Assembly (NCBI GenBank): GCA_036651815.1
Contig: JAVVXB010000017.1
Coordinates: 1-64,000, forward strand
Direction: 5' to 3'
Source of the DNA: JAVVXB01 sp036651815
Lineage (GTDB): Bacteria; Bacillota; Clostridia; Christensenellales; CAG-138
Length of the DNA: 64,000 nt
Position numbers and translations under genes: made by a program. Positions 8,572 to 17,319 of this stretch are shown here, piece after piece. The first letter of the stretch is position 1. Every line of letters starts with the position of its first letter. A model generated the notes under the pieces. That model was not told where the DNA came from, made no database searches, and worked only from the letters and a program-made list of their open reading frames with translations.

Positions 8572-9672
8572 ATGAAAAAACTGATCACGCTTGTATTATG
8601 TCTGGCCATGGTGACTGCCACATTTGCCGGTTGCACCACTGCGCCCGCAACGGAAACACCCACCGCTACCGAAGCACCCGCCACTACGGATGTGCCCGTC
8701 GCTACGGAAGTGCCTGTAGTCGAACCCACTGAAGCCCCCGCTGCAGGTGGACAAAAAACCGGTTTGGCAGTGATTACAACCGTTGATAAATCTGTTGCCG
8801 CCGGCGAAAAAGATGGAAAGGCGCAGGCTGACTCCATGATCGTTGCTGTCAGCGTCGATGTAAATGGTGTCATCTCCCGCTGCAACATTGATTCTGCGCA
8901 AACCGCCATCGGCTTTAACAAAGACGGTAAGCTGACCACTGACGTTGCCACACTATTCCCTTCCAAGCAGGAGCTTGGTGCCAACTATGGTATGGCAAAA
9001 GCATCCGCAATCGGTAAAGAATGGAATGAACAGATTGATGCGCTTGCGGCATACTGTGTCGGCAAGACCATTGATCAAGTCAAGGGCATTGCTATGACTG
9101 AAACCACCGCGCCTGCTGATGCCGATCTGGCTGCATCCTGCACCATTTCCATCGCGGGTTATCTTAACGCCATCGCCAAGGCTGTTGAGTATGCAGCCGA
9201 GACGGACGCAATGTCCGGTGACAAGCTGGGTCTTGGTGTAATAACCAACATGCGTAAATCTCTGGATGTTGCAAAAGATGCTGATGGCCTTGCCCAGGCT
9301 TATTCTACTTATGCCGTTGTTACTGTGGATGCCAACGGAAAAATCACCAGCTGCATCATTGATGCGTCTCAGGCGAATGTCAACTTCGATAAGGCCGGCG
9401 CAATCACGAGTGATCTCACCGCAGAAGTCAAGACCAAGAACGAACTTGGCGCAGCCTATGGCATGGCCAAAGCTTCTGCCATCGGCAAAGAATGGAATGA
9501 ACAGGCGGCTGCGTTTGCAGCATACTGTGTCGGCAAGACCGCCGATGAAGTAAAAGGCATTGCCATGAACGACCAGGGTCTAGCCGCCGATGCGGACCTC
9601 ATCGCTTCCGTGACCGTCCATATTGGTGAATTTATGGATGTTGTTGCCAAGGCCGTAGCCAACGCAAAATAA
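8572..9672 (+). CDS. Two-repeat lipoprotein of unknown function in the flavin locus
   Basis: A 366-residue lipoprotein I cannot assign to a named family. Signal peptide with lipobox TFAGC (Cys21), then a Thr/Pro/Glu/Ala-rich spacer (22-60) typical of surface tethers, then two repeats of about 145 residues. Each repeat has VITTVDKS or VITNMRKS, a strand VSVDVNGVISRC or VTVDANGKITSC, an almost identical block GMAKASAIGKEWNEQ, AAYCVGKT and VKGIAM, and ends in DLAASCTISIAGYL or DLIASVTVHIGEFM followed by an amphipathic helix. The ending sits where FMN-binding domains place their S-G-A-T motif, so the repeats may be a divergent version of that fold (inference). Start follows GTAGGAGGATCTC. A strong terminator follows the gene. 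Confidence 0.7.
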   Translation: MKKLITLVLCLAMVTATFAGCTTAPATETPTATEAPATTDVPVATEVPVVEPTEAPAAGGQKTGLAVITTVDKSVAAGEKDGKAQADSMIVAVSVDVNGVISRCNIDSAQTAIGFNKDGKLTTDVATLFPSKQELGANYGMAKASAIGKEWNEQIDALAAYCVGKTIDQVKGIAMTETTAPADADLAASCTISIAGYLNAIAKAVEYAAETDAMSGDKLGLGVITNMRKSLDVAKDADGLAQAYSTYAVVTVDANGKITSCIIDASQANVNFDKAGAITSDLTAEVKTKNELGAAYGMAKASAIGKEWNEQAAAFAAYCVGKTADEVKGIAMNDQGLAADADLIASVTVHIGEFMDVVAKAVANAK

Positions 9673-9755
9673 TTTGAGTATTTTTACATCAGAAACTATC
9701 CATTCATTTACAAAGCTCTTTCTATCAGCGCCTCAAAAAGTGCTGCAATAGGGTT

Positions 9756-9797
9756 GAAGAAAAGCCCGAAACGTGCCATAATGTTTCGGGCTTCTTC
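9756..9797 (+). terminator. Intrinsic terminator after the two-repeat lipoprotein
   Basis: Perfect arms AAGCCCGAAAC (9762-9772) and GTTTCGGGCTT (9783-9793) around a 10-base loop, followed by CTTCTTCTATTATTT. It lies between the two-repeat lipoprotein and apbE and could partly separate their expression. Confidence 0.7.
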
Positions 9798-9823
9798 TAT
9801 TATTTAATGCAAAGGTGGCAACC

Positions 9824-10888
9824 GTGAAACAGTTCTTTTCCTTATTGACTGCCGTCATTCTTCTATTTATGTTCTGTACCGGATGCAACACGGTCAAGGT
9901 GACAGAACCCGATTCAACCGAAAAACTCTCCCGCTATGAAGGAAGTTTCTTGGATGTATTCGACACGGTCACCCGTATCGTCGTTTATGCAGAAACCGAG
10001 GCAACCGCTTCTGCAATCGTCGATAATATCCACGCCCAGCTGCTAAACCATCATCAGCTTTTTGATATCTACAACGATTATCCGGGCATCCATAATCTTA
10101 AAACGATCAACGATAACGCTGGCATCCGTCCAGTTAAGGTGGATAAGCAAATCCTCGATCTCCTCGATTACGCGAAAAAAATGTATACGTTCACCGGCGG
10201 GAAAATGAACGTTGCTCTTGGCAGTGTTCTGCAGATCTGGCACAACTACCGTGAGGCAGGCATTGATGATCCTGTCAATGCCGCCCTGCCGCCCATAGCG
10301 GATCTGAAAGCCGCAAACGCCCACACCAACATAGATCATCTCATCATCGACCGGGATGCTTCCACGGTCTATCTAGCTGATCCAACTATGCAGCTGGACG
10401 TTGGCGCAATCGCAAAGGGTTACGCAGCGCAATTGGTGATTGACAAGCTGCGTGCAGAAGGCGTACAGCACCTGCTGCTCAGCATCGGCGGCAATGTATG
10501 CGGCATTGGTCTGCGTGGAGACGGAACGCCATGGAAGGTTGGCGTCCAATCCCCGGATATGCAAAGTAATCTCTGCACCGTCGCCTTGACCAATCTCAAT
10601 CTTGTTACCAGCGGCAGTTATCAGCGTTATTACACAGTAAACGGACAGCAATACCATCACATCATCGATCCCGAAACGCTTATGCCTGCGGATTACTTCG
10701 TTTCCGTTTCCATCCTCTGCGATGATTCTGGCAAAGCGGACGCGCTATCCACCGCATTGTTCAATATGCCGCTTTCCGATGGACGCACCATGATTGAATC
10801 GCTGGATGGTGTTGAAGCCATGTGGACGGATCAGAATGGCGTAGAAACTTTTTCTTCCGGGTTCGAATCATTACTCATTCACGATTAA
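9824..10888 (+). CDS. apbE: FAD:protein FMN transferase ApbE (lipoprotein)
   Basis: Extracytoplasmic Mg-dependent enzyme that moves FMN from FAD onto a Thr of target proteins. About 354 residues, with a lipobox FCTGC after the signal peptide. Family signatures are DVFDTVTRIVVYA, FTGGKMNVALGSVLQIWH, LDVGAIAKGYAAQ, LLSIGGNVCGIG, the TSGSYQRYYTVNGQ loop and HHIIDPETLMPA. The GTG at 9824 is preferred because AAAGGTGG lies 5 bases before it; an upstream GTG at 9815 is inside that site. Its likely substrates are the three proteins encoded just upstream. Confidence 0.93.
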   Translation: MKQFFSLLTAVILLFMFCTGCNTVKVTEPDSTEKLSRYEGSFLDVFDTVTRIVVYAETEATASAIVDNIHAQLLNHHQLFDIYNDYPGIHNLKTINDNAGIRPVKVDKQILDLLDYAKKMYTFTGGKMNVALGSVLQIWHNYREAGIDDPVNAALPPIADLKAANAHTNIDHLIIDRDASTVYLADPTMQLDVGAIAKGYAAQLVIDKLRAEGVQHLLLSIGGNVCGIGLRGDGTPWKVGVQSPDMQSNLCTVALTNLNLVTSGSYQRYYTVNGQQYHHIIDPETLMPADYFVSVSILCDDSGKADALSTALFNMPLSDGRTMIESLDGVEAMWTDQNGVETFSSGFESLLIHD

Positions 10889-10940
10889 TGTCACCCATTA
10901 ATATTATATGGTTGACATTATTCCATTCGTGCGCTATTCT
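10887..10940 (+). promoter_or_regulatory. bioY promoter with BirA-operator-like inverted repeat
   Basis: TTGACA (10912-10917) and TATTCT (10935-10940) are 17 bases apart. The -35 lies within an inverted repeat, AATGTCACCC (10887-10896) and GGTTGACATT (10910-10919), separated by 13 bases. The right half fits the RGTTKACAW half-site described for BirA operators and the left half has one mismatch. With birA the next gene, biotin-dependent repression of bioY is likely. Confidence 0.6.
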
Positions 10941-10974
10941 ATGATTATTTCAGTATCGCACGGAGGAAATCATT

Positions 10975-11550
10975 ATGGCTGAGCCCACACATCCAATCAA
11001 TAATCGCACAAAGGTTCTTGTCTATATGGCATTGTTCGTAGCATTAATTGCCGTCTGTGCTTGGATTTCGATTCCTTTCACCGTTCCATTTACACTGCAA
11101 ACCTTTGCAATTTTTGCTGCGGTCGGTCTGCTCGGGGGTAAACGTGCCACCCTTACGGTTTTGGTATATTTGCTGCTCGGCGCCATCGGCATCCCCATAT
11201 TTTCCGGATTTTCCGGAGGCTTTGGCAGGCTCCTTGGTACCACGGGTGGATATCTGATTGGCTTCATATTCTCTTGCGTCGTCTCTGGCCTAATTCTGCA
11301 CAAATGGGGACGCAGCATATTCGTTATGGCCATTGCCATGTTTAGTGGATTGATCGTTTGCTATGCGTTTGGAACCGCTTGGTTCCTCTGGGTCTATGCC
11401 CGTACAACCGGGCCAATTGGTTTAGCGGCTGCACTTTCCTGGTGTGTTGTTCCGTTCCTGATTCCGGATGCGGTTAAGATTGCCCTTGCGATTTTTATGA
11501 CCAAACGACTTGAACCATATGTTCAACTGAGCTCCATCAAAAAAGGATAA
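10975..11550 (+). CDS. bioY: Biotin transporter substrate-binding subunit BioY
   Basis: Membrane protein of 191 residues with about six hydrophobic helices that binds biotin as the S-component of an ECF transporter. Signatures are IPFTVPFTLQTFAIFAA near the first helices, GAIGIPIFSGFSGGFGRL and TGGYLIGFIF, all typical of BioY. Start ATG at 10975 follows ACGGAGGAAATCATT. No ECF ATPase or T-subunit is in the window, so it must share a module encoded elsewhere. It converges on birA. Confidence 0.93.
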   Translation: MAEPTHPINNRTKVLVYMALFVALIAVCAWISIPFTVPFTLQTFAIFAAVGLLGGKRATLTVLVYLLLGAIGIPIFSGFSGGFGRLLGTTGGYLIGFIFSCVVSGLILHKWGRSIFVMAIAMFSGLIVCYAFGTAWFLWVYARTTGPIGLAAALSWCVVPFLIPDAVKIALAIFMTKRLEPYVQLSSIKKG

Positions 11551-11580
11551 ACACCATCGTTCATCCTCAATCTGCGATAG

Positions 11581-11618
11581 AAAACGGCCTTGGCTGCATC
11601 ATTTGTCAAAGTCGTTTT
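11581..11618. terminator. Bidirectional terminator between bioY and birA
   Basis: Arms AAAACGGCCTTGGC and GTCAAAGTCGTTTT pair over 13 of 14 positions (counting G-U) around a ten-base loop. The T run is on the right for plus transcription and the arm gives TTTT on the minus strand, suiting both converging genes. Confidence 0.7.
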
Positions 11619-11624
11619 TGGTTA

Positions 11625-12596
11625 TCAGAGTTGCTCTTGCAAGCGCAGCGTGATTTCACCGCTCTTTAGTGTAGCCGTTGTACCGTCATCATGTCGCACC
11701 ATCAGACCACCATCGTCGTCGATTCCAATTGCTTCTGCACTGATGGCCGTTTCTCCGCGTGTGTAAATAATCCGTTTACCAATCACCAAGGAGCATCGAC
11801 GATAATCATTCATAAATGCGCCATTATCCGGTGCTTCGATGAGCGCCAGCAATGCATTTGTGATCTCAGCAATCCAGCGGTTTCGTGGGATTTCATCCGT
11901 ATTCAGCGAAGCGGCTATGGTTTGAATCTCTGCAGGAAAAATTTTGGTACTCACATTCAATCCAATACCGATGAGAACGTGGTCTACGGTACCAGCTTCA
12001 AAATCAGTCACTCCCTCGGTTAAAATACCGCAGATTTTTCGATGATTGAGATATATATCGTTTACCCACTTGATCTCAGGATGAAGCATGGTTAGCCGTT
12101 CGATGGCACGCACAACAGCCACTGCGGCCGCAGCCGTCAATCGAATTACATCCTCGATACGGGAACGTACATGAAACGCGAGCGTCATATAGATACCAGT
12201 GTCCGCAGGAGAATAAAAACTGCGGCCACGCCTACCCCGCCCTGAGGTCTGACAGCCGGCTACAACCAGTAGCGTTTCGGCAAGCCCTGCTGCAATCCTA
12301 CGCTTGGCCTCGCTGTTGGTTGAGTCAATCGTATCAAACGCACAAATCTCCAGCGCACAATACGCCGGCGACAGATAGAACGCAATGCCTTCTGGCGAAA
12401 TCTGATCATTATCTTCCGCAAGTGTATACCCTTTATTGTTAACAGAAGCTATTTGATACCCGCTTTTCTTAAGCGCGCACATCACTTTCCATACAGCATT
12501 ACGCGAAACGCCAAACAATCCAGCAATTTCTTGACCCGAAATGCTTTCTCCTCGATGCTCTTCCAGCAACCGCAGTACATCGTTTTTAAGCGCCAT
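11625..12596 (-). CDS. birA: Biotin-protein ligase / biotin operon repressor BirA
   Basis: Bifunctional cytoplasmic protein of about 323 residues: an N-terminal winged helix (ISGQEIAGLFGVSRNAVWK) and a biotin-protein ligase core with DTIDSTNSEAKR, CQTSGRGRRGRSF, the WVNDIY motif and GIGLNV, closing with an SH3-like C-terminal domain. It biotinylates carboxylase carrier proteins and represses biotin genes when biotinyl-AMP is bound. The ATG at 12594-12596 follows AAAGGAG with 9-base spacing and is preferred over the open frame up to 12650. It faces bioY, whose promoter carries a matching operator-like repeat. Confidence 0.93.
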   Translation of the reverse strand: MALKNDVLRLLEEHRGESISGQEIAGLFGVSRNAVWKVMCALKKSGYQIASVNNKGYTLAEDNDQISPEGIAFYLSPAYCALEICAFDTIDSTNSEAKRRIAAGLAETLLVVAGCQTSGRGRRGRSFYSPADTGIYMTLAFHVRSRIEDVIRLTAAAAVAVVRAIERLTMLHPEIKWVNDIYLNHRKICGILTEGVTDFEAGTVDHVLIGIGLNVSTKIFPAEIQTIAASLNTDEIPRNRWIAEITNALLALIEAPDNGAFMNDYRRCSLVIGKRIIYTRGETAISAEAIGIDDDGGLMVRHDDGTTATLKSGEITLRLQEQL

Positions 12597-13020
12597 TTCG
12601 ATCAACTCCTTTTGATCCTCAACTTTTTGAGGATGATCATCGCACGACATATTGATCTAATAATCATTTTATCAATGATGACACTGTCCCGTCAACCGAT
12701 CTGCGTGAATCATGCTTATCTTTCCGTATTCTTTGGTAGCCGAATGCCTGAATAAAAGTAACACCCACGATAAATGAACGCGCTTTGCCGCCCTTAATAT
12801 CCGGCTTCACTGCAGTTGTTTTACAAACAAGTCGGTAACGGTCTGGTCACTGCCGACTGTCAACAATTTGCTCCGTTTTTTGCCTTCTTTTGGCGTTTGC
12901 ATAGAATAAAGGATTGGGCAAAATCGCCATCATCATCCCTTTTGCTGATTCGTTTCACCCGTTTACCGCTTCGCTCTCTGTCCACTATGCGGTATAGATT
13001 CCACCCGACCCAATTTACCA
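12597..13020. other. Gene-free stretch upstream of birA
   Basis: About 420 bases between the birA start and the terminator at 13021-13061. It includes an inverted repeat ATCCTCAA / TTGAGGAT just before the birA ribosome site. Short open frames exist on both strands, but none has a ribosome site with a recognisable product. I see no RNA gene here. Confidence 0.4.
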
Positions 13021-13061
13021 TAAAAATAAGCAGGGCTGAGAATTTTGGTTCTCTGCTCTGC
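13021..13061 (-). terminator. Terminator for the rex-adhE-phosphotransferase operon
   Basis: Read on the minus strand, arms GCAGAGCAGAGAA (13061-13049) and TTCTCAGCCCTGC (13042-13030) pair with two mismatches around a six-base loop and are followed by TTATTTTTA. It lies about 75 bases after the phosphotransferase stop. Confidence 0.7.
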
Positions 13062-13133
13062 TTTGGTTTCGCTGTTTCATTTCAAATACTGATATTCGTT
13101 TGACCAACGCGACTTTTTAGCGCATCCATATGA

Positions 13134-13883
13134 TTACTCAAAATCAACAACGCCCACCCATGAAAGCAGAAATTCGCGTTCTTTTTCGTTCCCCTTGACA
13201 GATTGCGAAGCCGCAACAATAGGCATCCATTTTTGAACATATTGCTTTGCCGTATCGCTTTTTTTGCAGAAAAGATCTAGATATTTTTTTGCGCTCTCAG
13301 CATTGCCATTCAGGCAGAAAATCAAGTAAGTCCTTGCCACGTCGGCGCTTGCATTCCCTTGGGTCGCATGAGCCCAGTCCAGAATATACGGAGTTTCGTC
13401 GGACGTTATGATGATGTTGGAAGGGTTGAAATCTCCGTGACAAACCTTGGCGTTATTGGGCATGCCTTCAAGGCGCGTATGTAAATCATATCGCGTTGTT
13501 GCGTCCAGATTTGTCTGGCTGATTTTTCGATTCATTTTATCCTTGAGTCTATTCAGAAGAGGCGCTTTCTGTGCATGCACCGTCATCTGCAGATCCACAA
13601 AACGCTCCAAGAATTCATCGTATTTTTCCGGATGATCCTCCATAAGCTGCGCCAACGTTTTTCCTTCGATAAATTCCGTGATAATTGCCCATCTATCTTC
13701 GATTTTGGTTACCTCAAGAATTTTTGGGATGTTCAACGCCGTTTCTTCGACACGCGCATGATTCAAAGCTTCATTAAGAATATCGGCCTTTGAATAGCCA
13801 CTGTTGAATGCTTTGATTGCTTTATCTCCATCGCGATAGATAGTTTTTGTGGGCCGTACAGCAATAATCTCATCAAGTTTCAT
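13134..13883 (-). CDS. Aminoglycoside phosphotransferase/choline-kinase-fold protein
   Basis: A 249-residue cytoplasmic kinase-fold protein. It has the phosphotransferase catalytic loop KVCHGDFNPSNIII and the metal-binding YILDWAHATQGNASADVAR, plus AIITEFIEGKTLAQLM in the hinge. It resembles a small family of APH-like proteins of unknown substrate more than true antibiotic kinases. The ATG follows AAGGAGAAAACGAAG and lies 13 bases after the adhE stop, so it is the last gene of that operon. What it phosphorylates is not apparent. Confidence 0.8.
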   Translation of the reverse strand: MKLDEIIAVRPTKTIYRDGDKAIKAFNSGYSKADILNEALNHARVEETALNIPKILEVTKIEDRWAIITEFIEGKTLAQLMEDHPEKYDEFLERFVDLQMTVHAQKAPLLNRLKDKMNRKISQTNLDATTRYDLHTRLEGMPNNAKVCHGDFNPSNIIITSDETPYILDWAHATQGNASADVARTYLIFCLNGNAESAKKYLDLFCKKSDTAKQYVQKWMPIVAASQSVKGNEKEREFLLSWVGVVDFE

Positions 13884-13896
13884 CTTCGTTTTCTCC

Positions 13897-16518
13897 TTAC
13901 ACTTTGATTTTTGTGCCGTAATAAGCGTTGAGATACATCTGTTTGATTTCGCTCATAAGTGGATAGCGCGGGTTGGCGCCAGTGCACTGATCATCGAACG
14001 CCTGCTCAACCATCGCATCAAGACGGTTGAGAAAGTCCTTTTCATCAATACCATAATCCTGAATCGTCTTTTTGATACCGACTCTTTCTTTCAACTCATC
14101 GATCGCTTTGATTAGATTTTCAAGTTTCTCGGAATCATTTTCCCCTTTTATGTCAAGATAATCGGCAATCTCGGCATAGCGTGCAAGCGTATGCGGGTGA
14201 TCATACTGTGAAAAAGTCCCCATTTTTGTTGGAATCTCTGCCGAATTGAAATGGAGAACCTCGTCGATCATCAACGCATTGGCAACGCCATGTGGAAGAT
14301 GATGGAATGCACCCAGTTTATGTGCCATTGAATGGCACACGCCAAGGAATGCATTTGCAAACGCCATTCCCGCCATCGTTGCGGCATTGGCCATTTTTTC
14401 ACGCGCTTCCGGATCATTCGGACCATTGTCGTATGCGCGCGGCAAATATTCAAATATCACTTTAAGTGAACGTAGCGCAAGCCCATCGGTAAAATCAGTT
14501 GCCAACATAGCCGCATATGCTTCAAGCGCGTGGGTAACGGCGTCAATGCCGGACGCACTGGTAAGCCCCTTGGGCGCAGTCATATGCATATCCGCATCGA
14601 TAATCGCCATGTTTGGCATCAGTTCATAGTCGGCAAGCGGATACTTAACGCCCGTTTTTTCGTCAGTGATCACCGCAAACGGTGTTACCTCGGATCCTGT
14701 CCCCGCAGAAGTCGGGATTGCAATGAAGTAAGCCTTCTCACCCATCTTTGGAAAGGTGTAAATACGCTTGCGAATATCGACAAAGCGCATCGCCATATCC
14801 ATAAAGTCTGCTTCTGGATGCTCATACATGACCCACATGATTTTTGCCGCATCCATGGCGGAACCGCCGCCCAAGGCGATAATTGTATCGGGTGCAAAAG
14901 CGCACATTTGAGCAGCACCTTCGGTTGCACAGGCAAGCGTGGGATCGGGCGCCACATGGTAAAATGTCGTATGGGTAATTCCCATCTCGTCAAGCTTATC
15001 GGTAATCGGTTTTGTGTATCCATTATTATAAAGGAAACTGTCCGTTACAACAAAAGCCTTTTTCTTGCCCATAACCGCTTTCAGCTCATCCAGTGCGACG
15101 GGCAAGCACCCTTTTTTCATGTATACCTTCTGAGGTGTTCTAAACCACAGCATGTTCTCTCTCCTCTCGGCAACGGTTTTAATGTTTAACAGGTGCTTCA
15201 CACCCACGTTTTCGGACACACTGTTGCCGCCCCAGGAACCGCACCCAAGCGTGAGAGACGGCGTAAGTTTGAAGTTGTAAAGATCACCAATTCCGCCGTG
15301 CGAGGAAGGCGTGTTGACAAGTATGCGGCAGGTCTTCATGCGCTCCGAGAACGCGGCAAGCTTTGCAGTTTCAGTAACCGCATTGAGATAAACGGATGAA
15401 GTATGGCCGTAACCGCCATCGGCAATCAGGTGCTCCGCCTTTTCTATCGCTTCCTCGAAGTCCTTCGCCCGATACATAGCAAGAACAGGTGAAAGTTTCT
15501 CGTGCGCAAATTCTTCAGAAAGCTCAACACTTTCGACCTCACCGATCAGAATTTTTGCATTCTTCGGAACTTTGATGCCAGAAAACTCCGCAATCGTATA
15601 TGCAGATTGACCAACAATCTTTGCATTCAGAGAGCCGTTAATGATAATGGTTTTCCGTACTTTTTCAGTCTCGACTTTGTTTAGAACATAGCAGCCTCTG
15701 TCAAGGAATTCTTTTTTCACCTGCTCGTATATGCTTGCAAGTACAATCACCGACTGCTCCGAGGCGCAGATCATCCCATTATCAAATGTTTTGGAGTGAA
15801 TAATTGAGTTTACCGCAAGCAGGATATCCGCACTGTCATCGATTACTGCGGGTGTGTTCCCGGGTCCGACGCCAATTGCAGGTTTTCCGCTGGAATACGC
15901 CGCCTTCACCATCCCTGGGCCGCCAGTAGCAAGAATAATATCGGATTCCTTCATAACAAGATTTGTCATTTCAAGGGTTGGAACATCTACCCAATCGATG
16001 ATTCCCTCAGGTGCGCCTGCCGAAACAGCAGCCTCAAGGACGATTCGCGCCGCTTCTATCGTACTGTTTTTCGCGCGGGGATGAGGGCTGATGATGATGG
16101 CATTTCTAGTTTTAAGCGCAAGCAGCGTTTTGAATATTGCAGTTGATGTTGGATTTGTGGTTGGAATGACCGCCGCAATAACCCCAATTGGTTCAGCGAT
16201 CTTCTTGATTCCGTATGCTTTGTCCTCCTCGATTACGCCACAGGTTCTTGTGTTTTTGTATGCGTTATAGATATACTCGGCAGCATAGTGATTTTTGATA
16301 ACTTTATCCTCAACAACACCCATGCCGGTCTCTTCAACCGCCATCTTTGCCAGCGGAATCCTTGCCTTATTTGCAGCACTCGCCGCAGAAAGAAAAATTT
16401 TGTCAACTTGTTCCTGTGTATACGTAGAGTAGATCTTCTGCACGGTCTTTAGTCTTGTTAGTGCGTTCTCCAGTTTTTCAACGCTATCGATACTATCGCG
16501 TTTCATCATTGTTTCCAT
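13897..16518 (-). CDS. adhE: Bifunctional acetaldehyde-CoA/alcohol dehydrogenase AdhE
   Basis: Converts acetyl-CoA to acetaldehyde and then ethanol, re-oxidising NADH in fermentation. About 873 residues, full length. The N-terminal aldehyde dehydrogenase half has ATGGPGMVKAAYSSGKPAIG and the catalytic Cys in DNGMICASEQS. A linker with TAERREN-type sequence leads to the C-terminal iron alcohol dehydrogenase with ALGGGSAMDAAKIMW, TSAGTGSEVTPFAVI, the metal-binding HALEAYAA and CHSMAHKLGAFHHLPHG. The ATG at 16516-16518 follows AGGAGG by nine bases and overlaps the rex stop by 26 bases, so rex and adhE are coupled. Rex very likely controls it according to NADH/NAD. Confidence 0.95.
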   Translation of the reverse strand: METMMKRDSIDSVEKLENALTRLKTVQKIYSTYTQEQVDKIFLSAASAANKARIPLAKMAVEETGMGVVEDKVIKNHYAAEYIYNAYKNTRTCGVIEEDKAYGIKKIAEPIGVIAAVIPTTNPTSTAIFKTLLALKTRNAIIISPHPRAKNSTIEAARIVLEAAVSAGAPEGIIDWVDVPTLEMTNLVMKESDIILATGGPGMVKAAYSSGKPAIGVGPGNTPAVIDDSADILLAVNSIIHSKTFDNGMICASEQSVIVLASIYEQVKKEFLDRGCYVLNKVETEKVRKTIIINGSLNAKIVGQSAYTIAEFSGIKVPKNAKILIGEVESVELSEEFAHEKLSPVLAMYRAKDFEEAIEKAEHLIADGGYGHTSSVYLNAVTETAKLAAFSERMKTCRILVNTPSSHGGIGDLYNFKLTPSLTLGCGSWGGNSVSENVGVKHLLNIKTVAERRENMLWFRTPQKVYMKKGCLPVALDELKAVMGKKKAFVVTDSFLYNNGYTKPITDKLDEMGITHTTFYHVAPDPTLACATEGAAQMCAFAPDTIIALGGGSAMDAAKIMWVMYEHPEADFMDMAMRFVDIRKRIYTFPKMGEKAYFIAIPTSAGTGSEVTPFAVITDEKTGVKYPLADYELMPNMAIIDADMHMTAPKGLTSASGIDAVTHALEAYAAMLATDFTDGLALRSLKVIFEYLPRAYDNGPNDPEAREKMANAATMAGMAFANAFLGVCHSMAHKLGAFHHLPHGVANALMIDEVLHFNSAEIPTKMGTFSQYDHPHTLARYAEIADYLDIKGENDSEKLENLIKAIDELKERVGIKKTIQDYGIDEKDFLNRLDAMVEQAFDDQCTGANPRYPLMSEIKQMYLNAYYGTKIKV

Positions 16519-17167
16519 CTGTATTATCCTCCTGATCACTGAATATTTTTTCTGTAAGATGTTTGGACAGTACTGCAAGCGATGCAGCCATGTTTTCACT
16601 CTTTATCATAATGTTTTCCGGTGCTTTCAAATGCGTTGGAGCAAAGTTCCAAATCGCAACCACACCGCTTTCAACCAGCATATTGCAAACCGATTGTGCA
16701 CATTCTGCCGGAACTGTTATGATTCCAATGTGAATTTTCATTCTTTGACATAAGTTTTTCAATTTATCAACTTGCAGGATTAGTTTCCCGTTGACAATTT
16801 CATTGATAACACCAGCGTTGGTATCGAATGCAGCAACGATATTCAGTCCATATTCACTGAACCCTTCATATGACAAAAGTGCTTTCCCGAGATTGCCTGC
16901 GCCAATCAGCACCGCGTCATTTGTGTTATCGTACCCAAGCGCAATTTTAATATCGATGATCAAATTTTCAATGATATAACCAACCTTGGGTTTTCCGCCA
17001 TTGCTTACGGATGCCAGATCCTTCCGTACTTGAATATCAACAAGTCCTAGTTCCTCCGCAATGGCACTTGAAGAAATATTGACTGCTTTTGATTTTTTCT
17101 TTTCTTTCAAAAAATTCAGATAGAGTGGCAGACGCTGCAATGTTTGCGTTGATATATTTGTACTCAT
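16493..17167 (-). CDS. rex: Redox-sensing transcriptional repressor Rex
   Basis: NADH-sensing repressor of fermentation genes, about 224 residues. An N-terminal winged helix (LPLYLNFLKEKK, SSSAIAEELGLVDIQVRKDL) is followed by a Rossmann domain with VLIGAGNLGKALLSY and the C-terminal swapped helix. The ATG at 17165-17167 follows GAGGAGGAAGCAGC. It directly precedes adhE with a 26-base overlap. A long palindrome lies upstream at 17235-17270; it does not look like the known Rex operator, so another protein probably binds there. Confidence 0.93.
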   Translation of the reverse strand: MSTNISTQTLQRLPLYLNFLKEKKKSKAVNISSSAIAEELGLVDIQVRKDLASVSNGGKPKVGYIIENLIIDIKIALGYDNTNDAVLIGAGNLGKALLSYEGFSEYGLNIVAAFDTNAGVINEIVNGKLILQVDKLKNLCQRMKIHIGIITVPAECAQSVCNMLVESGVVAIWNFAPTHLKAPENIMIKSENMAASLAVLSKHLTEKIFSDQEDNTDGNNDETR

Positions 17168-17234
17168 GCTGCTTCCTCCTCGTTTTTTTACCATATTATT
17201 GTACTGTAATTTAAACAGATTGAGACGATACAAA

Positions 17235-17270
17235 AACGGTATATCGATATTCTTTTATCGATATACCGTT
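17235..17270. promoter_or_regulatory. Long perfect palindrome before rex-adhE (copy 1)
   Basis: Arms AACGGTATATCGATA (17235-17249) and TATCGATATACCGTT (17256-17270), perfect over 15 bases, with a six-base spacer. The inner 12 bases of each arm are identical to those of the palindrome at 18611-18652. On the minus strand the second arm runs into TTTTTG, so it could also terminate the Fe-alcohol dehydrogenase transcript, but the shared arm sequence argues for a protein-binding site. Confidence 0.6.
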
Positions 17271-17319
17271 ATCGGTAGATGGCGTTCGCTCTGCACCGTC
17301 ATCCATGGCAGAGCTTTGA

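Noticed and set aside
10860..10871. GGGTTCGAATCA resembling a tRNA T-loop
   Set aside because: It lies inside the apbE coding region and no acceptor, D or anticodon arm can be drawn around it.
12816..13103. 95-codon open frame on the plus strand
   Set aside because: No ribosome site, no recognisable product, and it overlaps the terminator of the adhE operon.
13134..13883. Aminoglycoside resistance gene
   Set aside because: The fold is right, but it sits in the adhE operon and resembles APH-like proteins of unknown substrate rather than known resistance enzymes.
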